NCBI RefSeq assembly: GCF_035969385.1
Contig: NZ_JAYKKJ010000011.1
Coordinates: 1 to 64,000, forward strand
DNA from: SELP01 sp035969385
GTDB taxonomy: Bacteria; Pseudomonadota; Alphaproteobacteria; Rhodobacterales; Rhodobacteraceae
Direction: 5' to 3'
DNA: 64,000 bases
The notes under the pieces were generated by a model. That model did not search any database. It was not told the origin of the DNA and saw only the letters and a program-made list of their open reading frames with translations. The first letter of the stretch is position 1, and every line of letters starts with the position of its first letter. Below are positions 9,145-18,034 of this stretch, piece by piece. The position numbers were made by a program, and so were the translations under genes.

Positions 9145-10338
9145 ATGACTCGGGCCAACGCGATTCCCCAACACCTTCTGGACAGCGACGCCGCTGCCGG
9201 GTTCGAAATCACCGAGGATTTCGAGCGGTTCGATCAAATGAACGACATGTTCACCCGGGCCTTCTGGGATGACAGTGTGCGCAGCCCGGACACCGACGCC
9301 TTCTTCAACTCTTACCGGATGGAGGCCGCGCCCCGGCGGGGTGAGGGGTTCAGTCAGCGCGACTTCGCGCTGCGCAATGCCGCTTGGGCGGTGTCGGACA
9401 TCATTTCCAACCGGGCCGCGGCAGAGGGGGTGCGCGAAGGGTTTCAGGGGGCCATCCGGAATGACACACCCGCCGCGCCCGAGCGGGTCACGCTTGGCTC
9501 CGAGGCGGAGGAAGCGCGGGAAATCAAGCGCTTGGCGGCCTTCTTTGGTGCGGACCTATGTGGGATCACACATCTCGACGAACGCTGGCACTATTCCCGC
9601 GTGCCCGACACTCGGGACATGAGCGCACGGCCCAATGAACTGCCTGAAGGGCTGACTCATGTGATCGTGATGGGGCATGAAATGGATGCGGGGCTTGTCG
9701 ATACTTATCCCAGCGCCTTGGCCGGCGCGGCGACTGGGCGCGAATACAGCCACGAGACGGCGATCGTGATTCAGCTTGCCGCTTACATCCGTAACCTCGG
9801 GTTTCAGGCCGTCGCCAGCATGAATGACACGGCCCTGGCGATTCCCTATGCGATCAAGGCAGGTTTGGGGGAATATGGGCGCAACCAGATGGTGCTGACA
9901 CCTGAATTCGGGCCAAGGGTGCGGTTTTCGAAAATCTTTACGGATATGCCGCTTGCCGTTGATGCACCACGTCAACTTGGGCTGGCAAGTTATTGTACGA
10001 TATGCACGAAATGTGCGGAGGCCTGCCCTCCTAGGGCCCTACCCAATGGGCCCCCGGCCGTCGGCTCCGACAGCCCGTCGACCATCCGCGGGGTCCGGAA
10101 GTGGTCGGCCAATTGCGAAAAATGCTTTGGCTACTGGGCCAAGTTGCGCAGCGATTGCGCAATCTGCATGAGGGTCTGCCCATTCAACCGGGGACAAGGG
10201 ACATGGGCCGACCGAATCTGGTATTACCTTGCCACGACTTCCCGGTGGCGGGCCTTGGCGCTCTGGGTCGAAAACCGTCGTGGCCTGCGCAAACGCCTGC
10301 GTCCGCGGGACTGGTGGGCTGGAAATCAGGGGCGCTGA
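9145..10338 (+). CDS. Reductive-dehalogenase-like corrinoid/double 4Fe-4S protein
   Basis: The 397-residue protein has the late RdhA/QueG-type arrangement. A cobalamin-binding-like region is followed by AGLGEYGRNQMVLTPEFGPRV and FTDMPL. The first iron-sulfur motif has C284, C287, C290 and C294 before Pro; a second Cys set has C324, C327, C338, C341 and C345. There is no twin-arginine signal, no membrane anchor and no rdhB partner. That argues against a respiratory dehalogenase and for a soluble cytosolic enzyme. It also lacks the fused flavin/2Fe-2S reductase of the known catabolic dehalogenases, so a separate reductase would be needed. It follows the HNH gene by 9 bases. Dehalogenation is the family guess; epoxyqueuosine-reductase-like or other cobalamin chemistry is possible. 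Confidence 0.75.
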   Translation: MTRANAIPQHLLDSDAAAGFEITEDFERFDQMNDMFTRAFWDDSVRSPDTDAFFNSYRMEAAPRRGEGFSQRDFALRNAAWAVSDIISNRAAAEGVREGFQGAIRNDTPAAPERVTLGSEAEEAREIKRLAAFFGADLCGITHLDERWHYSRVPDTRDMSARPNELPEGLTHVIVMGHEMDAGLVDTYPSALAGAATGREYSHETAIVIQLAAYIRNLGFQAVASMNDTALAIPYAIKAGLGEYGRNQMVLTPEFGPRVRFSKIFTDMPLAVDAPRQLGLASYCTICTKCAEACPPRALPNGPPAVGSDSPSTIRGVRKWSANCEKCFGYWAKLRSDCAICMRVCPFNRGQGTWADRIWYYLATTSRWRALALWVENRRGLRKRLRPRDWWAGNQGR

Positions 10339-10377
10339 ACCGCTGGACTTTGCAGGTGCAGCACGGTAAGAGGGCGG

Positions 10378-10391
10378 CGTTAGCGCTAACG
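10378..10391. promoter_or_regulatory. LacI-type operator in front of zwf
   Basis: CGTTAGCGCTAACG is a perfect 14-bp palindrome, of the central-CG type bound by LacI-family repressors, centred about 66 bases upstream of the zwf start. Its 10-bp core TTAGCGCTAA recurs exactly upstream of glk at 32829-32838. A LacI-family regulator is encoded next to glk. Confidence 0.8.
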
Positions 10392-10450
10392 GAATGTGGC
10401 GCCAAGTCTGAAACGGGGCGATGTCTCGCCCGGCGACGAAAGGGAACACC

Positions 10451-11905
10451 ATGGTCTCGCGCGTCATTCCGGTCGATCCGTTCGACCTGGTCATTTTCGG
10501 GGGCACCGGCGACCTGGCCCGGCGCAAGATCCTTCCCGGGTTGTTCCGGCGGTTCCTGTCCGGCCAGATGCCGGCCGAGTCGCGGATCATCGGGGCCGCC
10601 CGGTCGCAGATGGACGACGCCGGCTTTCGCGACATGATCGGCGAGGCAATTGCCGAATTCGGCGGCCCGGAAGCCAAGGAAACCGAGCAATTGCAGGCCT
10701 TTCTGGGGCGCTTGCACTATGTTGCGATCGACGCCAAGGGCGAAGGCGGCTGGGCGCAGCTGCGCGATCTGATGCGAGCCGACGTCGTGCGGGCCTTTTA
10801 TTTCTCGGTCGCGCCGTCGCTGTTTGGGGATCTGGCGGAACGCCTGCATCTGCACAAGATTGCCGATGCCAAAAGCCGGATCGTTGTTGAAAAGCCGTTT
10901 GGCCGCGATCTGGATAGCGCCCGGGCGCTGAACGCCACGCTGGCGCTGCATTTCAACGAAGACCAAATCTACCGGATCGACCACTACCTTGGCAAAGAGA
11001 CCGTCCAGAACCTGATGGCGGTCCGGTTTGGCAACGTCTTGTTCGAACCGCTGTGGAACAACCACTACATCGACCACATCCAGATCACCGTGTCGGAAAC
11101 CGTCGGTGTCGAAGGCCGCGGCGCTTATTACGACAAGTCGGGCGCGATGCGGGACATGGTGCAGAACCACCTGATGCAGCTTCTGTGCCTGATCGCCATG
11201 GAACCGCCCAGCATGTTCGAGGCGAATGCGGTACGCGACGAAAAGCTGAAGGTCATCCGCGCCCTGCAACCCGTTGATTATCATCACATCGTGCGCGGGC
11301 AATATGATGCGGATGGGGATGAGCCGGGCTATCGGCTGGACGCGGAAAACCCGAAATCCCATACCGAAAGCTTCGTGGCGCTGAAGTGCCATATCAACAA
11401 CTGGCGGTGGGCCGGGGTGCCGTTCTACCTGCGCACGGGCAAGAAGATGCGCGCCCGGACGTCCGAGATCGCCGTGGTCTACAAGGACCTTGGCCATTCG
11501 ATTTTCGAAGGCGACGTGGCCCGGCACCGCAACATTCTGGCCATCCGGTTGCAGCCCAACGAAGGGATCGACCTTCAGGTGACGATCAAGGAACCGGGCC
11601 CGGGTGGGATGCGCCTGATCGACGTGCCGCTGGACATGTCCTTTGCCGACGCTCTTGGCGATGGGGCCGAGGAGGTGACAGACGCCTACGAACGCCTGAT
11701 CATGGACGTGATCCGGGGCAACCAGACCCTGTTCATGCGCGGCGACGAGGTCGAGGCGGCCTGGGCCTGGACTGATCCGATCATCGAAGGCTGGAAGGCC
11801 CGCAACGACGTGCCGAAGCTGTACGATCAGGGCAGCGCCGGGCCGGATGATGCGCTGATGCTGATGCACCGCGACGGGCGCCGCTGGCGCGACATCAAGG
11901 GGTAG
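10451..11905 (+). CDS. zwf: Glucose-6-phosphate 1-dehydrogenase
   Basis: Oxidises glucose-6-phosphate to 6-phosphogluconolactone with NAD(P)+, the entry to the Entner-Doudoroff and oxidative pentose phosphate routes. The 484-residue protein has the nucleotide-binding FGGTGDLARRK near the N-terminus and the active-site signature RIDHYLGKETVQN. The conserved RTGKKM appears in the second domain. The start at 10451 follows an AAAGGGA ribosome binding site; an upstream in-frame ATG at 10421 lacks one. It is the first gene of a zwf-pgl-pgi operon and lies behind the LacI-type operator. Its stop codon abuts a GGTGGGT-family hairpin. Confidence 0.97.
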   Translation: MVSRVIPVDPFDLVIFGGTGDLARRKILPGLFRRFLSGQMPAESRIIGAARSQMDDAGFRDMIGEAIAEFGGPEAKETEQLQAFLGRLHYVAIDAKGEGGWAQLRDLMRADVVRAFYFSVAPSLFGDLAERLHLHKIADAKSRIVVEKPFGRDLDSARALNATLALHFNEDQIYRIDHYLGKETVQNLMAVRFGNVLFEPLWNNHYIDHIQITVSETVGVEGRGAYYDKSGAMRDMVQNHLMQLLCLIAMEPPSMFEANAVRDEKLKVIRALQPVDYHHIVRGQYDADGDEPGYRLDAENPKSHTESFVALKCHINNWRWAGVPFYLRTGKKMRARTSEIAVVYKDLGHSIFEGDVARHRNILAIRLQPNEGIDLQVTIKEPGPGGMRLIDVPLDMSFADALGDGAEEVTDAYERLIMDVIRGNQTLFMRGDEVEAAWAWTDPIIEGWKARNDVPKLYDQGSAGPDDALMLMHRDGRRWRDIKG

Positions 11906-11923
11906 GGTGGGTCAAGACCCACC
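11906..11923. repeat. GGTGGGT-family 18-bp inverted repeat, copy 3
   Basis: GGTGGGTCAAGACCCACC is a perfect 8-bp stem with an AA spacer, immediately after the zwf stop codon and inside the zwf-pgl gap. There is no T-run, so it more likely affects RNA stability than terminates the operon. A partial relic, TGTAGGGTGG, lies about 30 bases further on. Confidence 0.75.
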
Positions 11924-11983
11924 TTACGGGGGCTGGGTGCTTCTGTAGGGTGGCGCCCCAAAGCAAGCGACGAGGACAGCGAG

Positions 11984-12655
11984 ATGAAATTCATCGAATA
12001 CGCCGATTCCGAAATGATGATGATGGACCTTGCCAATATCATCGCCGGAGAGTTGGAAAATGTGCTGGTCCACGAGGAAACCGCCAGCCTTGCGGTGCCC
12101 GGCGGCACAACCCCCGGCCCGATCTTCGACAGCCTCTGCGCCTCTGATCTCGACTGGTCCCGCGTGCGGGTGATGCTGACAGATGAACGCTGGGTGCCTG
12201 AATCCTCGGACCGGTCGAACACGCGGCTGTTGCGCGAAAGGCTGCTGACCGACCGCGCGGCCGCGGCGACCCTTGTGCCCCTTTATGCCGAGGGCGGCAG
12301 CGCCGAAGAGATGCTGCCGGGCCTTTCCGGTGCAGTGGCCGAGGCGCTGCCCCTGTCGGTCTGCCTTTTGGGCATGGGCGCGGATATGCATACCGCCTCG
12401 ATCTTTCCCGGCGCGGACCGGCTGGACGACGCGCTGCATGGGCCGGACCTGCTTTACCCGATGCGGGCGCCGGGCGCCCCGGAGCCCCGGATCACCCTGT
12501 CGGCCTCGGTGCTGAACGGCGCCATGGCCCGCCATATCGTTATCGTGGGCCCCGAAAAGCGCGCAGCGCTTGACCGTGCCCGCATCCTTTCCCCGAACGA
12601 GGCCCCCGTGGCCGCCGTATTGACCGGCGCCACCGTGCATTGGGCCGCCAGCTAA
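11984..12655 (+). CDS. pgl: 6-phosphogluconolactonase
   Basis: Hydrolyses 6-phosphogluconolactone to 6-phosphogluconate, the step after Zwf. The 223-residue protein shows the NagB/Pgl fold motifs: VPGGTTPGPIFDSL, the phosphate-binding VMLTDERWVP followed by SDRSNTRLLRE, and LLGMGADMHTASIFPGA. These correspond to the family's DERxVP and GxGxDGHTASLFPG motifs, the latter with Met in place of Gly. It lies between zwf and pgi, 78 bases after zwf and 15 bases before pgi, so operon membership is clear. Length is normal. Confidence 0.95.
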   Translation: MKFIEYADSEMMMMDLANIIAGELENVLVHEETASLAVPGGTTPGPIFDSLCASDLDWSRVRVMLTDERWVPESSDRSNTRLLRERLLTDRAAAATLVPLYAEGGSAEEMLPGLSGAVAEALPLSVCLLGMGADMHTASIFPGADRLDDALHGPDLLYPMRAPGAPEPRITLSASVLNGAMARHIVIVGPEKRAALDRARILSPNEAPVAAVLTGATVHWAAS

Positions 12656-12670
12656 GGACGGAGACGACCC

Positions 12671-14269
12671 ATGTGGGACAAGCTCAAGACCCATCACGCC
12701 GCAATTGCCAACCGTCGCATCGACAGCCTGTTCGATGCCACCCGGGCTGACGCGTTTTCCGCCCGCATGGGGGACATGCTTCTCGACTATTCCAAGACCA
12801 ATATCGATGCAGAGGGCCGCGCCCTGTTGATCGACCTGCTGGAGACCGCGGGGGTTGCGGAAAAGCGGGACGCGATGTTCACAGGCGCGAAGATCAATGA
12901 AACCGAAGGCCGCGCAGTGCTGCACACGGCGCTCCGCAATCTTGACGGCGATCCGGTCATGGTCGACGGGCAGGATGTAATGCCCGAGGTTCTGGAAACG
13001 CTCGATCGGATGGAGGCCTTTGCCGAAGATGTGCGCGCGGGCCGGTTCACCGGGCAGGGCGGCAAGATCACCGACGTGGTGAATATCGGGATCGGCGGCT
13101 CCGACCTTGGGCCCGCGATGGCCACGCTGGCGCTGGCGCCCTATCACGACGGCCCGCGCTGCCATTTCGTATCGAACGTGGACCCGGCCGATGTGGCCGA
13201 GGTGCTGCGGCGTTGCGATCCGGCGACCACGCTGGTGATCGTGGCCTCGAAAACCTTCACCACCATCGAAACCATGACCAATGCCCGCACGGCCAAGGCA
13301 TGGATGAGCCAATCCGTCACCGACCCCGCGGCGCAATTCGCGGCATTGTCGACGGCGGCGGACAAGACGGCAGCCTTTGGCATTTCGCCCGACCGTGTCT
13401 TCGGGTTCGAGGATTGGGTCGGCGGGCGCTATTCCATGTGGGGGCCGATCGGCCTGTCGCTGATGATCGCCATCGGCGGGGCAGCCTTCCGCGCCTTCCT
13501 GCGGGGTGGGCAGGCGATGGACCGGCATTTCCGCGTGGCCAAGTGGGACGAAAACCTGCCGGCGCTTTTGGCCCTTGTCGGGGTCTGGCACAATCAGGTC
13601 TGCGGCCATGCGACCCGCGCGGTGCTGCCCTATGACAACCGGCTGGCCCGGCTGCCCGCCTATCTGCAACAGCTTGAGATGGAGTCGAACGGGAAGGGCG
13701 TCAGCATGGATGGCGCCGATCTGCCCGTGCACTCCGGCCCCGTGGTCTGGGGAGAACCTGGGACCAACGGGCAGCATGCCTTCTACCAGCTGATCCATCA
13801 GGGGACCCGCGTGATCCCCTGCGAATTCCTTGTCGCCGCCCGTGGGCACGAGGATGACTTGCACCATCAGCACCAGCTTCTGGTGGCCAATTGTCTGGCC
13901 CAGTCAGAGGCGCTGATGAAGGGCCGGAGCCTTGATGAGGCCCGTGCCAAGGTGGCGGGCCGCTTCGAGGGGGAGGAACTCGACCGGCAGGCCCGCCACC
14001 GGGTTTTCAAGGGCAACCGCCCCTCGGTGACGATCGCCTATCCGCAGCTGACCCCCGAGGTTTTGGGCCAGATCATCGCGCTCTACGAACACCGGGTGTT
14101 CGTCGAAGGGGTGATCCTTGGGATCAACTCCTATGACCAATGGGGCGTGGAACTGGGCAAGGAACTGGCCACCGCCCTGCAACCGATCATCGAAGGGACG
14201 GAAAGCGCGGCAGGCAAGGACGGGTCCACCGCCGCGCTGGTGGGGTTCTTGCACAGCCACGGCACGTGA
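12671..14269 (+). CDS. pgi: Glucose-6-phosphate isomerase
   Basis: Interconverts glucose-6-phosphate and fructose-6-phosphate in the cytosol. The 532-residue protein contains the sugar-phosphate-binding segments NIGIGGSDLGPAMA, VASKTFTTIETMTNA and GRYSMWGPIGLSL. The PGI signature region is LQQLEMESNGKGV and the C-terminal catalytic-Lys region NSYDQWGVELGK. It is the last gene of zwf-pgl-pgi. No strong terminator was found in the 187 bases that follow before the convergent channel gene. Confidence 0.97.
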   Translation: MWDKLKTHHAAIANRRIDSLFDATRADAFSARMGDMLLDYSKTNIDAEGRALLIDLLETAGVAEKRDAMFTGAKINETEGRAVLHTALRNLDGDPVMVDGQDVMPEVLETLDRMEAFAEDVRAGRFTGQGGKITDVVNIGIGGSDLGPAMATLALAPYHDGPRCHFVSNVDPADVAEVLRRCDPATTLVIVASKTFTTIETMTNARTAKAWMSQSVTDPAAQFAALSTAADKTAAFGISPDRVFGFEDWVGGRYSMWGPIGLSLMIAIGGAAFRAFLRGGQAMDRHFRVAKWDENLPALLALVGVWHNQVCGHATRAVLPYDNRLARLPAYLQQLEMESNGKGVSMDGADLPVHSGPVVWGEPGTNGQHAFYQLIHQGTRVIPCEFLVAARGHEDDLHHQHQLLVANCLAQSEALMKGRSLDEARAKVAGRFEGEELDRQARHRVFKGNRPSVTIAYPQLTPEVLGQIIALYEHRVFVEGVILGINSYDQWGVELGKELATALQPIIEGTESAAGKDGSTAALVGFLHSHGT

Positions 14270-14456
14270 CAGTGGAGGTGTTGGGCGCCCTGAGACAGCC
14301 TGTGAATGGGCGCCTGCACCACCTGAAGATCTGTTAGGGCGCCATAGACGCCACTGAATCGACCCGCAGCGTGACTTTCAGTCCCGTGAGGCGCGCATTT
14401 AGTGGGTGCCCTTTGGACACTTTTGTCAGTGATCTGAAGCGGATCTGCTGAGAATC

Positions 14457-15233
14457 CTAACTATCAAGCCGCAGATCCAGCTTCTTCTCAATCTCGGACA
14501 GCCGCTTCAAGACTTCGTCGCGATATGCATCTGTCCGTTCGCCTTCCTCCACGCCATGAGCATCTTGCATCGAGTTCACAATAAGTCCGACCAGCAAGTT
14601 CACCACGGCGAAAGTTGTGATCATGATGAAAGGCACAAAGAACGCCCAAGCATAGGGGTAGATCTCCATCACTGGCCGAACAATGCCCATCGACCAACTC
14701 TCGAGGGTCATGATCTGGAAAAGCGAGTAGGCCGAATCTCCGAGTGTTCCGAACCACTCCGGGAAGGAACTTGAGAAGAGTTTGGTGGCCATGACCGCGC
14801 CAATGTAGAAAATGATAGCCATCAAAACGAAGACGGATCCCATGCCCGGAAGCGCCGTGATCAGGCCCTCGACAACCCGGCGCAGACGTGGTGTGGCCGA
14901 GATTACCCGCAAAACCCGAAGGATGCGCAGAGCCCGCAGCACAGTGAATGTCTGCGCGCCGGGCACCAACGCCAGGGCAACAATCGAGATATCGAACAGG
15001 TTCCAGCCAGAGCGGAAAAACCGCCTGCCATAGGCGACAAGCTTCAAACCAATTTCGACGACAAAAATCGCAAGACAGGCGCTATCCAGCGCGAGGATCA
15101 ATGGACCCGCCGCAGCCATCGCTTGGGTTGACGTTTCAAGCCCAAGAATGACCGCATTAAACAGGATGACGCCAATAATTACATTTCGAACAAGTGGCCT
15201 TTCGAGCCAATTTGCCAGCGCACTACGTGTCAC
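14457..15233 (-). CDS. Voltage-gated sodium channel, NavBac type
   Basis: A 258-residue inner-membrane protein with six predicted helices and a pore loop. The voltage sensor S4 carries Arg at every third position (R100, R103, R106, R109 in VLRALRILRVLRV). The selectivity filter is TLESWSM (residues 176-182), identical to that of characterised bacterial sodium channels. The C-terminal tail DEVLKRLSEIEKKLDLRL looks like the tetramer-forming coiled coil. Four subunits would make one channel. NavBac proteins are known from marine alphaproteobacteria and are tied to motility and pH or salt response. The gene is monocistronic and looks more AT-rich than its neighbours. Confidence 0.95.
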   Translation of the reverse strand: MTRSALANWLERPLVRNVIIGVILFNAVILGLETSTQAMAAAGPLILALDSACLAIFVVEIGLKLVAYGRRFFRSGWNLFDISIVALALVPGAQTFTVLRALRILRVLRVISATPRLRRVVEGLITALPGMGSVFVLMAIIFYIGAVMATKLFSSSFPEWFGTLGDSAYSLFQIMTLESWSMGIVRPVMEIYPYAWAFFVPFIMITTFAVVNLLVGLIVNSMQDAHGVEEGERTDAYRDEVLKRLSEIEKKLDLRLDS

Positions 15234-15411
15234 GTCGCCTCTCCGATATTTCTAACACGCCATATGGTACGCTGACATTTGAGAGCAAGTGCCAAACCGC
15301 TGATTTATGTCCGCTTTTTCTGCAAATCTGTCATCCACACATAGCACGTGCATCGCGCGTCAGAGTGGATCGTTCAGCCTTTGGGCAGTCAATTGACTCA
15401 GCCTCACAGGC

Positions 15412-16794
15412 CTAGCCCGACTGCCCCGTCCGCGCCCGCAGGTTCGGCGGGTCATAGTCCGGGTCCTTGTCCCGCCGGGTCAGGAGGCTTGGGTCAAGGC
15501 TGTGGTCATCGGGGATCACGCGCGGTTCGAACATCGGCAGGAACCAGATGATCCCCCGGCGCAGGATGAACGGCCCCGGCGACCATGTGCGCCGGGTAAT
15601 GCATTTCGGCAGAAACTCGAACAGGGCCCAGAACCAGATGCCTTTCGGCTTCCAGTCGGTCCCCCGGATCGAATTGTGGATCGGGGCCATCGGGTCTGGC
15701 CCGCAGTAGGGCAGGCCGCCCGGGGTCTTCTTGCCGTTCTCCCCGGTCAGGTAGTTCTTCATCGCGCCGCGCTTCAACTCCAGCCCCGGCGTGAACCGGG
15801 CGGCGAGGGGCAGGGCGCGCTTGCCCGCCGACTTGCGGATCGCCGCATCCTCGGCATCGGCAGCCTCTTCCGCGGCCTTTAGCTCGTCCAGCATCCACAA
15901 AAGGGTGATCTTGCCGATCCCGCTTTCATCCTCGGGCGGGCTGCCGCCGATGTCGGAATGATAACCTGCGAACCAGCGTTGTTCGACGAACTGGGTCTTT
16001 TCGGTGCCGCGCTTGAACCGGTTTCCGTAGTAGGGACCGGGCTGCCAGACCTGCGGCCGGAACATCGACCGGCGTTCATCCACCGCCAGCGCGTGGCGCA
16101 CGATGCGCACCGAACAATTCTGGTTCACATTGGCATGGGTGCCGTATTCCAGCAGGCTGCCTTCGCGATAGATCGTTCGCAAATCGCCCCGCAAAATCGG
16201 CAGGCGTATCATCGACGACACGGTATCGTAGAGCCCCAGAAACCGGATCGGCACGCCCCGGTCCGGGTCCATGACATGTTCGTATTCCCGCAGCGACTGA
16301 AACACCTTGTCGGGGTCTTCGCCTTTTTCGGCATTGGTGACGCGGCGATAGGCCCGGAACACCTGCGTGATCATGTGCAGCCGGTCGGGCGGGACAAGGC
16401 CGAAGTTGTGGATGAACCCGGCCAAAACGCGGGCGGCATAGGCCCCGCGCGAAAAGCCGAAGATATAGATCCGGTCGTCCTGAAAGCTGTCCCGGGACTT
16501 GCTGCCGGCCTCTGCGGCCTGGACTTCGGCGCTTTTGTAGGTCGTGGCAAGAAAGCGGTAGGCGTCCAGAACATCGTCTTCCAGCCCAAGGCCAAAGGCG
16601 AGGCCCATCACCGCCTTTACCCGCTGCGTAAGCCTGCCGAACATGCGCTGGTTGTCCATCGTGCCCACGCCGGGGACGTAATGGCAGACCTGGGCATCGT
16701 CCTTCTTCAGCGCCTTGTAGAGCTTGAGGACATTGGTTTCCTTGTCCCCGACCTCGTTCCCGGTGCCATCCATGCAAATGATGATCTTGCGCAT
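15412..16794 (-). CDS. DUF2235 alpha/beta-hydrolase-like protein
   Basis: The 460-residue protein starts RKIIICMDGTGNEVG, the DUF2235 opening. It carries the nucleophile elbow GFSRGAYAAR (residues 113-122, Ser115), the form seen in the Tle1 group of phospholipase effectors. HSDIGGS at the later His-containing motif supports an intact catalytic centre. No signal peptide is present, and no type VI secretion, VgrG or immunity gene is adjacent. A housekeeping or stand-alone hydrolase is therefore as likely as an effector. It is divergent from the lipoprotein gene. Confidence 0.85.
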   Translation of the reverse strand: MRKIIICMDGTGNEVGDKETNVLKLYKALKKDDAQVCHYVPGVGTMDNQRMFGRLTQRVKAVMGLAFGLGLEDDVLDAYRFLATTYKSAEVQAAEAGSKSRDSFQDDRIYIFGFSRGAYAARVLAGFIHNFGLVPPDRLHMITQVFRAYRRVTNAEKGEDPDKVFQSLREYEHVMDPDRGVPIRFLGLYDTVSSMIRLPILRGDLRTIYREGSLLEYGTHANVNQNCSVRIVRHALAVDERRSMFRPQVWQPGPYYGNRFKRGTEKTQFVEQRWFAGYHSDIGGSPPEDESGIGKITLLWMLDELKAAEEAADAEDAAIRKSAGKRALPLAARFTPGLELKRGAMKNYLTGENGKKTPGGLPYCGPDPMAPIHNSIRGTDWKPKGIWFWALFEFLPKCITRRTWSPGPFILRRGIIWFLPMFEPRVIPDDHSLDPSLLTRRDKDPDYDPPNLRARTGQSG

Positions 16795-16926
16795 CGCCGC
16801 CCCCGAACTGCCTTAACCAATGCGGAAAGGATGGCGAGGCAAGACATGAAAATCAACTGGTGGTAGTGGGATTTGGGGTCTAGCGTTGAATAGGTTCATC
16901 CATATGCGCGTAATGGGGTTTGTCTA

Positions 16927-17565
16927 TTGTTTGATTTTCAGAGGAAGTTGAAAGCAATACTTGTCGCAGCATCAGTGTTGGGTTTCGTTGGCTGCTCGGT
17001 CGCGGTACGCAATGCGGAAGACTTGCCAAGGATTGATCGGCCGCCGGTGATCGAGGTGCTTGAAGTTCGACCGGTATCCCGGAACGTGGTCGAAGTGGTC
17101 TTTGACGTTGAAAACCATGGCCCCGCCGACCTGTGCATGCCCAAGGATCGTGCTGAAATCTTGACCTTCGATGGATTGATCGAAGTGAATGATGTCAAAC
17201 TTGGCCTAAATGATGGCAGCGAGACATCACTTCAGGCGTCTGCTTATTACCCGCCGCGGGTGGAGTACGTAGGCAAGGCCGGACGCTCGCGTCTTGACCG
17301 TTATGTAGTCCTAGGGAGCCAAGAAAGGATTAACAGCTCCATAATGATACGGCTCAACTATGTCGATGGCGACACCGGTCACGACGTTCAGGAGGTCCGA
17401 AGTCTGGCAATCCAGATTGAAGCTGTCGCATGTAGCGACGCAATCTGGCCAGAGCCGCCGAGGTTCTACTACGCGGCAGACGTTGTGGCCGAGCACGCCG
17501 CGAGCGATCCATCGCTGCAGCTGTCATGGCGATCCTATTGGTCGGCCCCGTTTGAACTTGATTAA
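16927..17565 (+). CDS. Putative lipoprotein of unknown function
   Basis: A protein of about 212 residues starting at a TTG codon, with a basic N-terminus, a hydrophobic stretch AILVAASVLGF and a lipobox-like VGC. Lipid attachment at that Cys is likely. The mature part is rich in beta-prone segments (VIEVLEVRPVSRNVVEVVFDVEN) and has no family I recognise. Another in-frame TTG at 16948 is possible. Base composition and codon use differ from neighbouring core genes, which suggests an accessory gene. A GC-rich hairpin at 17592-17616 follows it. Confidence 0.6.
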   Translation: MFDFQRKLKAILVAASVLGFVGCSVAVRNAEDLPRIDRPPVIEVLEVRPVSRNVVEVVFDVENHGPADLCMPKDRAEILTFDGLIEVNDVKLGLNDGSETSLQASAYYPPRVEYVGKAGRSRLDRYVVLGSQERINSSIMIRLNYVDGDTGHDVQEVRSLAIQIEAVACSDAIWPEPPRFYYAADVVAEHAASDPSLQLSWRSYWSAPFELD

Positions 17566-17591
17566 TTGCAGTTGTCACCGACAGTTCAGTA

Positions 17592-17616
17592 GGGGGCCAA
17601 TTGGAAGTCGGCCCCC
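17592..17616. terminator. Hairpin between convergent genes
   Basis: GGGGGCC (17592-17598) pairs with GGCCCCC (17610-17616) around an 11-base loop. It lies between the stop codons of the lipoprotein and RidA genes. The T-tract is weak, so termination is inferred mainly from position. Confidence 0.5.
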
Positions 17617-17634
17617 AGTTTGAAAATGCCGAAC

Positions 17635-17985
17635 CTAGACCGCCGCCGTCACGATGATCTCCACCCGGTAGTCCGGGGTGGCCAGTTTTGCCTCGCCGGT
17701 ATAGCGGGCGGGGGCGTGGCCGGGGGCGACCCATGCGTCCCAGACCTCGTTCATCGGGGCGAAATCGGTGCTGATGTCGGCCACCCAGACCTGCGCGGTC
17801 AGGATCCTGGTCTTGTCGGTCCCGGCTTCGGCCAGAAGCCGGTCGATGCTGTCCAGAACCGCGCGGGTCTGGTCGGCGACCGACGCGCCGGGCGTGCCGA
17901 CCTGACCGGCCAGATAGGCGATGCCGTTGTAGACCACGGCCTGGCTCATCCGCTGGCCGCATTCGATACGTTTGATGTCTGACAT
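17635..17985 (-). CDS. RidA family protein
   Basis: A 116-residue protein with the RidA/YjgF/UK114 pattern: MSQAVVYNGIAYLAGQV, DQTRAVLDSIDRLLAEAG, KTRILTAQVWVADI and the C-terminal LATPDYRVEIIVTAAV. Members hydrolyse reactive enamine/imine intermediates or take part in nitrogen catabolism. The start at 17985 is set by a GGGAG ribosome binding site. Residue-level subclass is uncertain: the usual catalytic Arg near the C-terminus is present (PDYRVEI), but the ending differs from classical RidA. It lies 1.1 kb from the LysR-controlled oxidation cassette, with tRNA-Gly in between. Confidence 0.88.
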   Translation of the reverse strand: MSDIKRIECGQRMSQAVVYNGIAYLAGQVGTPGASVADQTRAVLDSIDRLLAEAGTDKTRILTAQVWVADISTDFAPMNEVWDAWVAPGHAPARYTGEAKLATPDYRVEIIVTAAV

Positions 17986-18034
17986 GGGGTGTCTCCCGTT
18001 GGATTTGGTTGAAACGTAACCGGTCGGGAGAGGT

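Noticed and set aside
11946..11965. Further copy of the GGTGGGT palindrome between zwf and pgl
   Set aside because: Only one arm (TGTAGGGTGG) is similar; the second arm is missing.
14270..14456. A regulatory RNA or terminator between pgi and the channel gene
   Set aside because: Only loose GGCGCC repeats are visible, without a convincing stem and T-run.
15412..16794. DUF2235 protein as a type VI secretion effector
   Set aside because: No VgrG, PAAR, immunity or secretion genes are adjacent; the domain alone is not enough.
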